Shown: in pieces, positions 29,166 to 38,272 of the stretch | Layout: each line of letters opens with the position of its first letter | Numbering within the stretch: position 1 is the stretch's first letter | NCBI GenBank assembly: GCA_905221605.1 | Contig: CAJNDS010001280.1 | Span: forward strand, 501,001-565,000 | Direction of reading: 5' to 3' | Origin: Symbiodinium natans | Lineage: Eukaryota; Sar; Dinophyceae; Suessiales; Symbiodiniaceae | Length of the DNA stretch: 64,000 nt | Made by a program: the position numbers and the translations under genes | Notes under the pieces: model-generated | What the model was told of the DNA's origin: nothing | The model's input: the letters and a program-made list of their open reading frames with translations, nothing else | Database searches by the model: none

Positions 29166-29558
29166 CTTATCTTGTACAATGTTGTGCTCAGCTTGCGTGC
29201 GCTTGAAAAGTTCTGTAATCACGTGCAGAAAGACGGTTACCTGCTTCCCGAGCGCAGGCCGACAAAGCTTGAGAGCCGGGTATTCCGATTCATGAACCCA
29301 CGAAGACGGGATGCTAGTCCGATAGCGAAGAGGCAATGTCTCAGACTCCATCTTGGCTGTGTTGGCTGGTGCGATCCAGCCGCTTTGCGCCACAAATTCG
29401 AGATATATTTCCCGCACTGACACAGGCGACTGCGTTTGCTTCCATGACTGAGACATGAAAAAGTTCTGCAGTACCCACAAAAAGCGCGGGCCCATCAAGC
29501 AATCGTCAAATTCCAGCAAAGGTTGGACGCACTCTATACTTGCACGCCCCCCAAATCC
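29166..29558 (-). CDS. 131-codon exon, unknown protein
   Basis: Minus strand, acceptor TTATCAG then GFGGRASIECVQPLLEFDDC, LMGPRFLWVLQNFFMSQSWK, QTQSPVSVREIYLEFVAQSG and so on to AEHNIVQDK, with donor AAG|GTACAT at 29165. Long, balanced, free of repeats: one of the best coding exons in the window. The + strand frame over it is a shadow. I do not recognise the domain; the upstream exon is probably 29677-29826. Confidence 0.6.
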
Positions 29559-29676
29559 CTGATAAGGTCAATTTGTCCATGTCCACCCACCCCTAACCCT
29601 AGCCCACCCACGTTTTGCAAAAACAGGGTATGCGAGACACTAACGCCCGAAGCATCTTTTAACCCTTCTTGTTCGC

Positions 29677-29826
29677 AAAATTTCGGAAAAAATTAAGCCA
29701 CCAATCATTCAAGAACATTTCCTTGAGCAGACCTATGTCAGTCCACACCAGGGAATACTGCTGCTGCGATTGTGAATGCACGCGCATCCCTGCTCGCGGC
29801 GTCCAGCCTATCATGGCTAATTGCTC
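29677..29826 (-). CDS. Exon upstream of 29166-29558, unknown protein
   Basis: Acceptor TACTTGCAG (29834-29827) then EQLAMIGWTPRAGMRVHSQS, QQQYSLVWTDIGLLKEMFLN and DWWLNFFRNF. A GC donor at 29676 gives a 118-bp GC-AG intron that joins the next exon in phase 0. The frame would stop 6 codons later if unspliced, supporting an intron. Same unknown protein as the next exon. Confidence 0.5.
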
Positions 29827-29859
29827 CTGCAAGTACGTATTGGGTCCCAGGGCCGGTTT

Positions 29860-30080
29860 AGGGGTTTAGGGGTTTAGGGGTTTAGGGGTTTGGGGGTTTA
29901 GGGGTTTAGGGGCTTAGGGGCTTAGGGGTTTAGGGGTTTAGGGGTTTAGGGGTTTAGGGGTTTAGGGGTTTAGGGGTTTAGGGGTTTAGGCGTTTAGGCG
30001 TTTTGGGGTTTTGGGGTTTTGGGGTTTTGGGGTTTTGGGGTTTTGGGGTTTAGGGGCTTAGGGGCTTAGGGGCTTGGGGT
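29860..30080. repeat. TTTAGGGG and TTTTGGGG octamer arrays
   Basis: About seventeen TTTAGGGG octamers (some CTTAGGGG), then six TTTTGGGG octamers (30001-30050), then TTTAGGGG again. Homogeneous blocks of a one-base-longer telomere-like motif. Confidence 0.9.
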
Positions 30081-31068
30081 TGGAAAGGTTTGGCTCAGGA
30101 GGGGGGCCTTCTGCGGTTCATGGGGTTGAGGGAGATGCGAGTTAGGGGCCCGAAGAGCCCAATATCCCAACACTAGGGATTATACAGCTTAAGCTTAACC
30201 CCTAAACCCTGAACCCTGAACCCTGAACCCTAAACCCTAAACCCTAAACCCTAAACCGCAGGCCCCTGCGGCGTCCCACGTGGCCTTGGCGGCCGACAGG
30301 CCCTTCAAGCCCAGGAGTTCGGTGGCCGACGGCTTCAGGGATTTTTAGGGTTTAGGGTTTAGGGTTTAGGGTTTAGGGTTTAGGGTTTAGGGTTTAGGGT
30401 TTAGGGTTTAGGGTTTGGGATTTAGGGTTTGGGACTTAGGGTTTAGGGTTTTCGGGTTTCAGGTTTTCGGGTTTGGGGCTTAGGGTTTAGGGTTTTAGGG
30501 TTTAGGGTTTTGGGTTGAGGGTGTAGGGATTTAGGGTTTTAGGGTTTCGGGTTTGGGGCTTAGGGTTTAGGGTCTTAGGGTTTAGGGTTGAGGGTTGAGG
30601 GTTGCGGGTTTTGGGGATTTAGGGTTTTAGGGTTCCCTAAACCCTAAACCCTAAACTGGGCCCTAAACCCCAACATAGGCTCAATTATACAGCGCTGGGC
30701 GTTGGGGAGTTTGGTCTGTGAGGGAGTTTGGGGACAAGTTAGCTTAGGCTTGAGGGTTTCGGGGCTTGTAAGTAAGCCCCAAAACCCCCTAAACCCTCTA
30801 AACCTTCCAAACCCTATAAACCCCATGAACCCTATAAACCCTATCTATAAACCCTCTACACCCTATAAACCCTATGTGCCCTAAACCCTAAACCCTGCAC
30901 CCTAAACCCTAAACACCCCAAACTCCGCCGCAAAGGCGCCGGGACCAGGTGCTCTTCGACTCAGCTGTTGGGCACATACTCTCGGGCAGCGGGCCGGGTG
31001 GCTTAGAACTTGAGGGTTTAGGGCTTAGCGTTTAGGGTTAGGGTTTAGGGTTTAGGGTTTAGGGTTAA
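30081..31068. repeat. Telomere-like repeats up to the composite unit
   Basis: CCCTGAA/CCCTAAA 30198-30256, TTTAGGG 30345-30420, mixed TTTAGGG/TTCGGG/TTTTAGGG to 30640, CCCTATAAA-type words 30815-30880. An island at 30257-30340 (GCGTCCCACGTGGCCTTGGC) may contain a small exon, undefined. No gene called. Confidence 0.75.
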
Positions 31069-31262
31069 CCATAGGCCGCCCGCGCCAGGCGGCGGCCGGT
31101 ACAACTGAACGCTACCGCTTCGAGATCTGCTTGCTTTGCCAAGCAGATCGAGCTTGCCACACCTGATGCATCCCTGCTAGCCATAGGGCACAATGTAATA
31201 ATGGATTAACCCTAAACCCCCGACGCGCGACCCCGGCGGGGGAGGTCGGGCCTGAGAAGCTG
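31069..31262 (-). repeat. Composite unit, left inverted terminal repeat
   Basis: Contains CCGGTACAACTGAACGCTAC, GCAGATCGAGCTTGCCACAC, CATCCCTGCTAGCCATAGGG and CGCGACCCCGGCGGGGGAGG. Inverse copies at 38096-38272 and 42300-42502 differ at only a few positions. A small hairpin GCAGATC/GATCTGC with loop TTGCTTTGCCAA lies inside. Confidence 0.85.
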
Positions 31263-32970
31263 TTGCGCCCCCGCCAGGGTTGCCCCCGCCAGGGTTGCCC
31301 CCGCCAGGGTTGCCCCCACCAGGGTTGCCCCCACCAGGGTTGCTCCCGTTAGGGTTGCCCCCGCCAGGGTTGCCCCCGCCCGCCAGGGTTGCCCCCGCCA
31401 GGGTTGCCCTCGCCAGAGGGTTGCCCCCGCCAGGGTTGCCCCCGCCAGGGTTGCCCCCGCCAGGGTTGTGCCTGGCAGGGTTGCCCCTGCTTGCCCCCGC
31501 CAGGTTGCCCCCGCCAGGGTTGGGCCAGGGTTGCCCCCGCCCCCCTACTAGGGTTGCCCCCGCCAGGGTTGCCCCCGCCAGGGTCAGGGTTGCCCCCGCC
31601 AGGGTTGCCCCCGCCAGGGTTGCCCCGCCAGGGTTGGGCCCCCGTCAGGGTTGCCCCCGCCAAAGTTGCCCCTGCCCTTGGCAGGGTTGCCCCCACCAGG
31701 GTCAGGGTTGCCCCCGCCCTTTCCAGGGTTGCCCCCGTTGCCCCCGCCGGTTGCTCACCAAGGTTGCCCCCACGGTTGCCCCGCCAGGGTGGTTCACGGT
31801 TGGTTGCCCCCGCCAGTGCCTGCCCCCGTTGCCCCCGCCAGTGTTGCCCCACCAGAGTTGCCCCCACCTGTTGCCGCCCACCACCCCCGCCAGGCAGGGC
31901 CAGGGTTGCCCCCGCCAGGTTGCCTCTGCGAGGGTTGCCCTCACAGGGTTGCCAGGATTGCCCCCCCGCGCCCCCACCAGGGTTGCCGCCACCCCGCCAG
32001 GGCTGCCCCGCCAAAGTTGCCACCACCAGGGCCTCTTTCCCGCACGTTGCCAAGTCCGTGCCCCCAGCAGGGTTGCCCCCACCAGGGTTGCCCCCGGCCC
32101 GCCCCACCAGGGTGCCCCCATGGCCAGGCAAGCAGGCCGTCAGATTGCCCATCCTGCCCACCAAGCCTCGCTAGCTTCGTCGTCCTTCTCTATGAAGGGC
32201 CTTGGCCATCGCCCCGTTGCGCCCAGGGTTCGGGCCGGTTCTGTTGGGGTTGCACACGTCTGGCAGCCATGCTTCGTCGTCCTTTTGTATGAAGGAAGGC
32301 TAGAGTCGTCCGGTTGTTCCTCGTCAGGGCTGTGGCCTTTGGTGGCCCTAGCCAGGGTGGCCCCCGCCAGGGTGGTTCCCCCACCAGCTTCGTTCCCCGC
32401 CAGGGTTGCCCCCGCCAGGGTTGCCCCCGGCAGGGTTGCCCCGCCAGAGTTGCCCCGGCCAAAATTGCCCCCGCCAGGGTTGCTCTGCCCCCCCCAGTCG
32501 TCCGGGTTGCTCTCGGAGGGTTATCCCGCCAGGGCACCAGGGTTGCCCTTTAGCAGGTTGCCGCTTTTTCCCAGGGTTCGGGCGGGTTCTCCCAGATGCT
32601 TCGTCGTCCTTCTCTATGAAGGAAGGCCAGAGTTGCCCAAAGAAGAGTTGCCCCCGCCACCCGCCAGCGTGGCCTTTGGTGGCCCCAACCAGCGGCCCCT
32701 TCCAGCCCCGCCAGGCCCCCACCAGGGTGGTTCCCCCACCAGCTTCGTTGTCCTTCTCTATGAAGGGCCCTGCCAAAGCGCCCCCGCCAGGGTTGCCCAT
32801 CGCCCCGTTGCCTTTCAGGGTTGCCGGGCGGTTCTGTTAAGATGGCCTGACCGTTATCAGGCTATTGTTCAAGTGCTATATGCTGACCCAGATTTGCCCC
32901 ACCAAGGTTGCCCCGCCAGGATAGCCCCTGCCAGGTGACCCCGCCCCCGCCCAGGGCCGCCCCCGCCAAG
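31263..32970 (+). repeat. 15-bp minisatellite, GTTGCCCCCGCCAGG orientation
   Basis: Dozens of GTTGCCCCCGCCAGG units, perfect and clustered at the left, increasingly degenerate and interrupted to the right. The interrupting word CTTCGTCGTCCTTCTCTATG (then AAGG) appears four times (32175, 32273, 32599, 32741). The 552-codon Pro/Leu/Val-rich frame is the translation of a 15-bp (5-codon) repeat and is not taken as a gene. Confidence 0.9.
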
Positions 32971-32985
32971 GCTGCATATATATAT

Positions 32986-33055
<70 letters not shown>

Positions 33056-33150
33056 AATATATTAGCATATAACATACAATATATACATAGAGAGAGAGAG
33101 AGAGAGAGATTGACGTGTCTGTATATATATATATATATACTTTTCTCTGC
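32971..33150. repeat. AT/AC/AG dinucleotide microsatellites
   Basis: TATA, CATATA and (AT)n runs, (AG)n at 33090-33108, then (AT)n again. It separates the minisatellite from the protein gene. Confidence 0.95.
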
Positions 33151-33329
33151 TGACTATAACCTGCCCCCTGTCATCTGCATGACGTAGGCCGGTGTAGGAA
33201 AGTTCCCGCATGTTTGGATTGTCCTGATGACTTGTGCTTCTGCAGTAACACGCTTATTGCGCCGCCCGTGTGGCTCGAGATTTCGCACACACACGAAAAG
33301 TTCGGCGTGAGCTCAGCTCTGCTCGTGCC

Positions 33330-34789
33330 ATGGGTCGCGGGCGCAGCGGTCGTGGAAGCGTCCGTGGAAAGGGCAAGGGCGAAGCTGGGGAGAAATCTCA
33401 GTACATCACGCGCGTCGACCTCTATAAGTTCCTGTGCAAGTGGGAACTTCGGTCGTACCCAGACAATCAAGGCAGGCCCCTGTTCGACCCTGCATCTCGC
33501 CTGACCACGGAGCACCTGAGGAAGATCCTGGACGGCGATTGCAGTGAACTGTTGCGCCGACCCTTGATGGGACTGAACTTGTCCTCTGCATCGCTGGATT
33601 CCGCGGCGCTCTTTGCCCCGAAACTGGCCTCATCCCTGCCGCAAATCCAAGCAATGCTCGAGAAAGAATCCCTCAATGAAGCGGTCCGATATTTCAACCT
33701 GAACAGAGACGTCGAGCGAGACAGCAGCGCCTCGCAGGAAATGTGCAAGGTCTATTTCAAGCAGATCCAGAAAGCTGCACGAGACCAGGGCACAGTGATC
33801 GCTGAGGCTGCCGAAGCTGCTGCGGCCGTGTACACCGGTCTTGTGGCGCTGCTGGAATTGGCGGCAATCTCTGAAGACATTCGCTGGTGGGCAAGCAAGG
33901 TTCCGGAAGTCAAGAAGCAGACCAAGCATGTACAAGCTTGGCTTGCGCATCCCAAAGAGGAAGATCGGCTGTTCAAGGCCCTTGCTCACGGCATCAAGGC
34001 GGACGAGAAAAAGAATATGCGCCGCGAGCGCACTTTCGGCCAGTTGGACGCCGAAGCTGCAGGGAGTTCCTCCTCGACACCACTTTCTGTCAATGACTCT
34101 GACTCCATTTCCACGGACTCGAGCTCGGCGCTCAGTGGCAAGAAGAAGAAGAAGAAGAACGCCCGGGCGCACAAGAAAAGCAACGAGGCCAAGCACAAGA
34201 AGCATCGCAAGACGGAGAAGAAGGCAAAGGGACGCGATGCTTCGGACCCCAAGGCAAAACGGGCCCGCCGCCATACAAAGAAGACCTCCTCTTCCAGCGA
34301 CTCGCCAAGTCGCAGCGTTCGCCAGAAGCAGCGGAAGGTCGAGCGTGGCAGTGACAGCACATCGGCGGAAGCCGTCCCTGCTGCAGTCGCTGTGCTGCCG
34401 CCCTTTCGGGAAATTTGGCCGCTGGCAGAGATTCAAGCCTTTGAAACCAAAGCTCAAGAGCTGGCCACGGCAGCCGCTAGTGCTGAGTTGGCTGTCAAAG
34501 ACAAAATCGGGCTGCTCAAGTGTTTGCCTGTCGAGGTACCCTGGTTCTCGAACGTGCTGGCTTGCGATCCACGGCGGAAGATGACGTCCTGCAAGCCAAC
34601 GCTGAGCGCGTCTCCAAGCACATTACTGAGATGGTGCGCGAGGCCCGCCTGGCCTGGATCCAAGCTGCTATCCACGAAGACTCCAGCAAGGGCTTGCCCC
34701 GATTGGCCGTGCCATTCGCAGGGCCCGTCAGGGTTGTGCCAGTGCCCCCGCCAGGTTTGCCCCCGCAAGCCAGGGTTGCCCCCCGCTAG
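33330..34789 (+). CDS. Lys-rich nuclear-type protein, frame break near 34550
   Basis: ATG at 33330 (MGRGRSGRGSVRGKGKGEAG) begins a frame open for ~405 codons; the in-frame GTG at 33270 is less likely. An acceptor-like TTCTGCAG at 33239-33246 could be a spliced-leader site. Order: basic Gly/Arg N-terminus; helical region (ITRVDLYKFLCKWELRSYPD; IQAMLEKESLNEAVRYFNLN); Ser-rich linker; Lys-rich block (34138-34230, KKKKKKNARAHKK, nuclear-localisation-like); tail (REIWPLAEIQAFETKAQELA). Near 34550 coding sense moves one frame over (STAEDDVLQANAERVSKHIT, EMVREARLAWIQAAIHEDSS) and then runs into minisatellite, stopping at 34789. So there is a frameshift and the C-terminus is probably replaced. I do not recognise the family. 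It is the only long gene without telomere-like introns. Confidence 0.7.
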
Positions 34790-35160
34790 GCCCCCGCCAT
34801 GGTTGCCTGCCAGGGTTGCTCCTTCGAGTTGCCCCCACCAAAGTTGCCCCGCCAGGGTTGCCCACCAGGGTCGCCACTCTCAATGCACACCTAGAGGAGC
34901 CCCCGCCCCCTCTCTTTTGAGGGTTGCCCCCGCCACCAACCCCGGCACCATGTCGCCTGCTTGTGCACCTTCTCATTGACGCCCCTCCCAGACAACCTGG
35001 TCCTCCTTGCGCGCTTGCAAGGCTTCGTCGTCCTTCTCAAGGAACCACAAGCTCCCTGCCAAAGTACTCTATTATTCTGCCAGGGTGCCGGCAATGTTGC
35101 CCTCGCCGGGGTTGCACGCCAGGGTTGCGCCTGCCAGGGCTGCCCCCGCCGCATTCCCTC
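34725..35160 (+). repeat. 15-bp minisatellite, degenerate, C-rich orientation
   Basis: GTTGCCCCCGCCAGG-like words interrupted by unique sequence, plus one more CTTCGTCGTCCTTCTC at 35023. Last block before the orientation switch. Confidence 0.8.
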
Positions 35161-35224
35161 CATCTCATCCGGGTTATTCCGGAGTCCTGCGACCAACATG
35201 GCTCGGGTTGGAAAAACCGACACG

Positions 35225-35815
35225 GGGCTTAGCTATGGCCATGAGGGTGTCTTAAACACAGTAGTTTGGATCCAGGACAGTGTAGGCTCAAGCAACAGCA
35301 GCAGTACGTCCCATCCCGGCCATCGGGGAGAGTGGAGGTGAAAGCCCCCTTGATAGGGGGGTGGGGGGTAGACCGCTCTAAACCCGAAAAAGGCGGTAGT
35401 TTGGGTGGTTGGGGTGGGATCCGCTGCACCGAGGCGGCCCGACCCGCCACAACTCCCTGGCGCGGGTCGGGACCGCGGCACTTTGTTGGGTTTACTAAGG
35501 GTTTAGGGTGTAGGGTTTAGGGTTTAGGGTTTAGGGTGTTCCAAAGTGCCGCGGTCCCGACCCGCGCCAGGGGCGGGTCGGGCCACCTCGGTGCAGCGGA
35601 TCCCACCCCAGCCACCCAAACTACCGCCTTTTTCGGGTTTAGAGCGGTCTACCCTCCACAGCCCCCCTATCAAGGGGGCTTACACCTCGAGTCTCCCCGC
35701 TGGCCGGGGTGGGACGTGTTGACTGCTGCTGTTGCTTGAGCCTATACACTTTCCTGGATCAACAGGGAGCGGGACAATCTGTTTCACCCATACTGTGTTT
35801 AAGACACCCTCAAGC
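35225..35815. repeat. ~280-bp-arm palindrome at the orientation switch
   Basis: The left arm (35240-35480) and right arm (35550-35810) are inverted copies: GGATCCGCTGCACCGAGGCG against CCTCGGTGCAGCGGATCC, GTAGACCGCTCTAAACCCGA against TCGGGTTTAGAGCGGTCTAC, GAGGGTGTCTTAAACACAGT against CTGTGTTTAAGACACCCTC. The spacer holds TTTAGGG repeat. The same ~280-bp sequence occurs once in each tandem copy at 38325-38600 and 40262-40545, so it is a repeat family with four copies. Confidence 0.85.
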
Positions 35816-35939
35816 CCAATTCCGGACCCAAGCTCATTCATATGGCAGAATGGCGAGGGCCAAGCGCGGAAGGTGGTCTTTGTTGACAGGACCTCCTATG
35901 CTGGGGTCGCGCGTCTTGGGCCCGGCCTCCCCACCGACC

Positions 35940-36417
35940 GGGGTCGCGCAAGGGCCGGCGGGGGGCAACCCTGGCGGGCGGCGACCCTAACGGAGCGTGG
36001 CGGGGGCAACCCTGGCAATAGCAAGGGCAACGCAAGGGCAGCCCTGGCGGGGGCAACCCCGCTGGTGGGGGCAACCCCGGCACGGGCAAGGGCCCTTCCC
36101 GCATCTGGGGCCCATATATGGCACAAGAAGCCCTGCCCGGCAACAAAACAACGCTTCATAGAGAAGGACGACGAAGCCTCGCCAGCACGCGAGGAGGACG
36201 AGGCCGTCGCAGAGAAGGTGCACAATTCCTGAGTAGGCGACGTGAGGAGGCGTGGAACCCTGACAGGGCAACCTGGCGAGGGCAATGTCACCCTGGCGGG
36301 GTCAACCCTGGCGGAACCCTGCCAAGGGCAACCCTAACTCGGCGGCAACGCTGGTGGGGGCCAGCCCTGGTGGGGGCAACCCTGGCAGGGGTACAACTGG
36401 GCAACCCGGCGGGGTTG
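35940..36417 (-). repeat. 15-bp minisatellite, G-rich orientation
   Basis: CCTGGCGGGGGCAAC units, degenerate, with one inverted CTTCATAGAGAAGGACGACG word (36159). Confidence 0.85.
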
Positions 36418-36810
36418 CGATAGAAACCATTAAATCTACTGGACGTCTTAATTTGAAAATAGAATGACATTGAAAGACTTCTCATAAAGTAAAATAGGAT
36501 GAAGATAGAAGTAAATAAGAGAATGAATCCTGCATTTTTATTTGGTACAGCTTTTAACATAGCATATTGGCATAAGACATACCATTCAGGTACGATATGT
36601 AAAGGAGTAAGTAATCCACATGCTTCTAATGCATTATCTGGATGTGAGAAAGAAGAGAAGCCGAAATGAATTTGAAGAAGATATAGATAGAGAATTAATA
36701 TCTTTCCATAGAAACCTTTACTAATAATGAAAGGAAAAGTGCTATTTTCTTATTAGTGGGATTCCTCAAGGAATATTAGAAGATAGAAAATGTAGCTTAA
36801 AAATATGAAA
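36418..36810 (-). pseudogene. cob: Mitochondrial cytochrome b fragment in nuclear repeat (NUMT)
   Basis: A sharply AT-rich block inside GC-rich minisatellite. The minus strand reads as the C-terminal half of cytochrome b: FPFIISKGFYGKILILYLYL, HFGFSSFSHPDNALEACGLL, TPLHIVPEWYVLCQYAMLKA, VPNKNAGFILLFTSIFILFY. The diagnostic PHIVPEWY-type Qo-site motif (here TPLHIVPEWY) and the hydrophobic helices are clear. Near 36745-36790 the frame breaks once and a TGA replaces a conserved residue in an NPLGIP-like stretch; both ends are truncated by minisatellite. In mitochondria the protein is the haem-bearing subunit of complex III. Here it is a dead fragment in all likelihood, though mRNA editing in dinoflagellate mitochondria means differences from other eukaryotes should be judged with care. 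Confidence 0.85.
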
Positions 36811-38095
36811 AATGGCGGGGGCAAACCTCGGGGCAACCCTGGCGGGGGCAACCCTGGTGGGGGCAAGCCTGGCGGGGGCAACCCTGGCAGGGGCAACCCT
36901 GGTGGGGGCAACCCTGGTAGGGCAACTCTGGCGGGGGGCAACCCTCACGAAGGCAACCCTTGGCGGGGGCAACCCTGGCGGGGGCAACCTGGCGGGGGCA
37001 ACCCTGGCGGGGGCAACCCTGGCGGGGGCAACCCTCCTCTTCATGTGCCCCGCCTTGTTTCGGTGCGTTTCGCCGTGTTTTGCCATGTTTCGCTGTGTTT
37101 CGCCGTGTTGCACTGTGTTGCGCTGTGTTTGGCCGCGTTTTGCTGTGTTTCGCTGTGTTTTGCAGTGTTTCGCTGTGTTTCGTTTGCTCCCCAGTTGGTG
37201 GGGTTTTAGTGTTTGACTCAGCTATTCTCCTGGCCCGGGTTTCCTAGAAAGCCCAAACCGTCTTCTTCTTCTTCTTTTTGATTATGAGAATTGCTGATCT
37301 CGAAAATGACAAGCAAAAGGGTTTGGGGTGTGGGGATGGACGTCTGGCGGGGGAATCCTGGCGGGGGCAACCCTGGCGGGGGCAACCCTGGCGGGGGCAA
37401 CCCTGGCGGGGGCAACCCTGGCGGGGGCAACCCTGGCGGGGGCAAGCCTGGCGGGGGCAACCCTGGCCCTGGTGGGGGCAAGCCTGACAGGGGCAACCCT
37501 GGCGGGGGCAACCCTGGCGGGGCAACCCTGGCGGGGGCAACCTTCGCCGACGAGGCAACCCTGGCTTTGGCAGCCCTTTCAACCCGGCGGGGGCAACCCT
37601 GCGGGGGCAACCCTGGCGGGGGCAACCCTGGCAGGGGCAACCCTGGCGGGGGCAACCCTGGCAACCCTGGCGGGGGCAACCCTGGCGGGGGCAACCCTGG
37701 CAGGGGCAACCCTGGCAAAAGCAACCTGGCGGGGGCAACCCTGGCGGGGGCAACCCTGGCGGGGGCAACCCATGGCGGGGGCAACCCTGGCGGGGGCAAC
37801 CCTGGCGGGGGCAAAGCGAGGTATAAACGTCTGTGTGTGTTTGTAGATATATATACATGGAGTCTCAAAGGAGCTGGCAGGGGCCACTAATGGAGAACTT
37901 TGGCAGGGCCCTTCATAGAGAAGCCTGAATAGGCGAGGCCAATTCCGGGGACCAACCCAAGTAGGCTGGCGGGGGCAACCCTGTCACCCTGGCGGGGGCA
38001 ACCGGGCAACCCTGGCGGGGGCAACCCTGGCGGGGGCAACCCTGGTGGGCTGGTGGGGGCAACCCTGGTGGGGGCAACCCTGGCGGGGGCAAGGC
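36811..38095 (-). repeat. 15-bp minisatellite arrays with interruptions
   Basis: CCTGGCGGGGGCAAC arrays at 36815-37035, 37340-37820 (the most regular block) and 37965-38095. Between them lie the 10-bp TTTCGCTGTG array, a unique spacer 37196-37330 and GAGGTATAAACG plus GGAGTCTCAAAGGAGC (37828-37875), which recurs at 39884 and 41822. The ~200-codon Gly/Asn/Pro or Ala/Thr/Leu frames are repeat translations. Confidence 0.9.
37045..37195. repeat. TTTCGCTGTG 10-bp tandem repeat
   Basis: About fourteen imperfect units of TTTCGCTGTG (variants TTTTGCCATG, TTGCACTGTG, TTTGGCCGCG). Confidence 0.9.
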
Positions 38096-38272
38096 GCAAC
38101 GGCTTCTTAGGCCCGACCTCCCCCGCCGGGGTCGCGCGTCGGGGGTTTAGGGTTAATCCATTATTACACTGTGCCCTATGGCTAGCAGGGATGCATCAGG
38201 TGTGGCAAGCTCGATCTGCTTGGCAAAGCAAGCAGATCTCGAAGCGGTAGCGTTCAGTTGTACCGGCCGCCG
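38096..38272 (+). repeat. Internal copy of the composite unit's terminal repeat
   Basis: Same sequence and orientation as the right end at 42300-42502 (AGCAGGGATGCATCAGGTGT, AGCGGTAGCGTTCAGTTGTA) but it stops at GCCGCCGCCTG, where TTTTGGG repeats begin. It suggests the right part was originally bounded here and was later extended by the tandem duplication. Confidence 0.85.

Noticed and set aside
31280-32938. 552-codon Pro/Leu/Val/Ala-rich open frame
   Set aside because: It is the translation of the 15-bp minisatellite (a multiple of three, so no stops arise). All three frames and the inverse arrays at 36-42 kb give equally long frames.
37291-37890. Collagen-like or ice-binding-like protein from GGGNPGGGNPGG
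   Set aside because: It is the minisatellite in its G-rich orientation; other frames give ATLAGATLAGA and RGQPWRGQPW of equal length.
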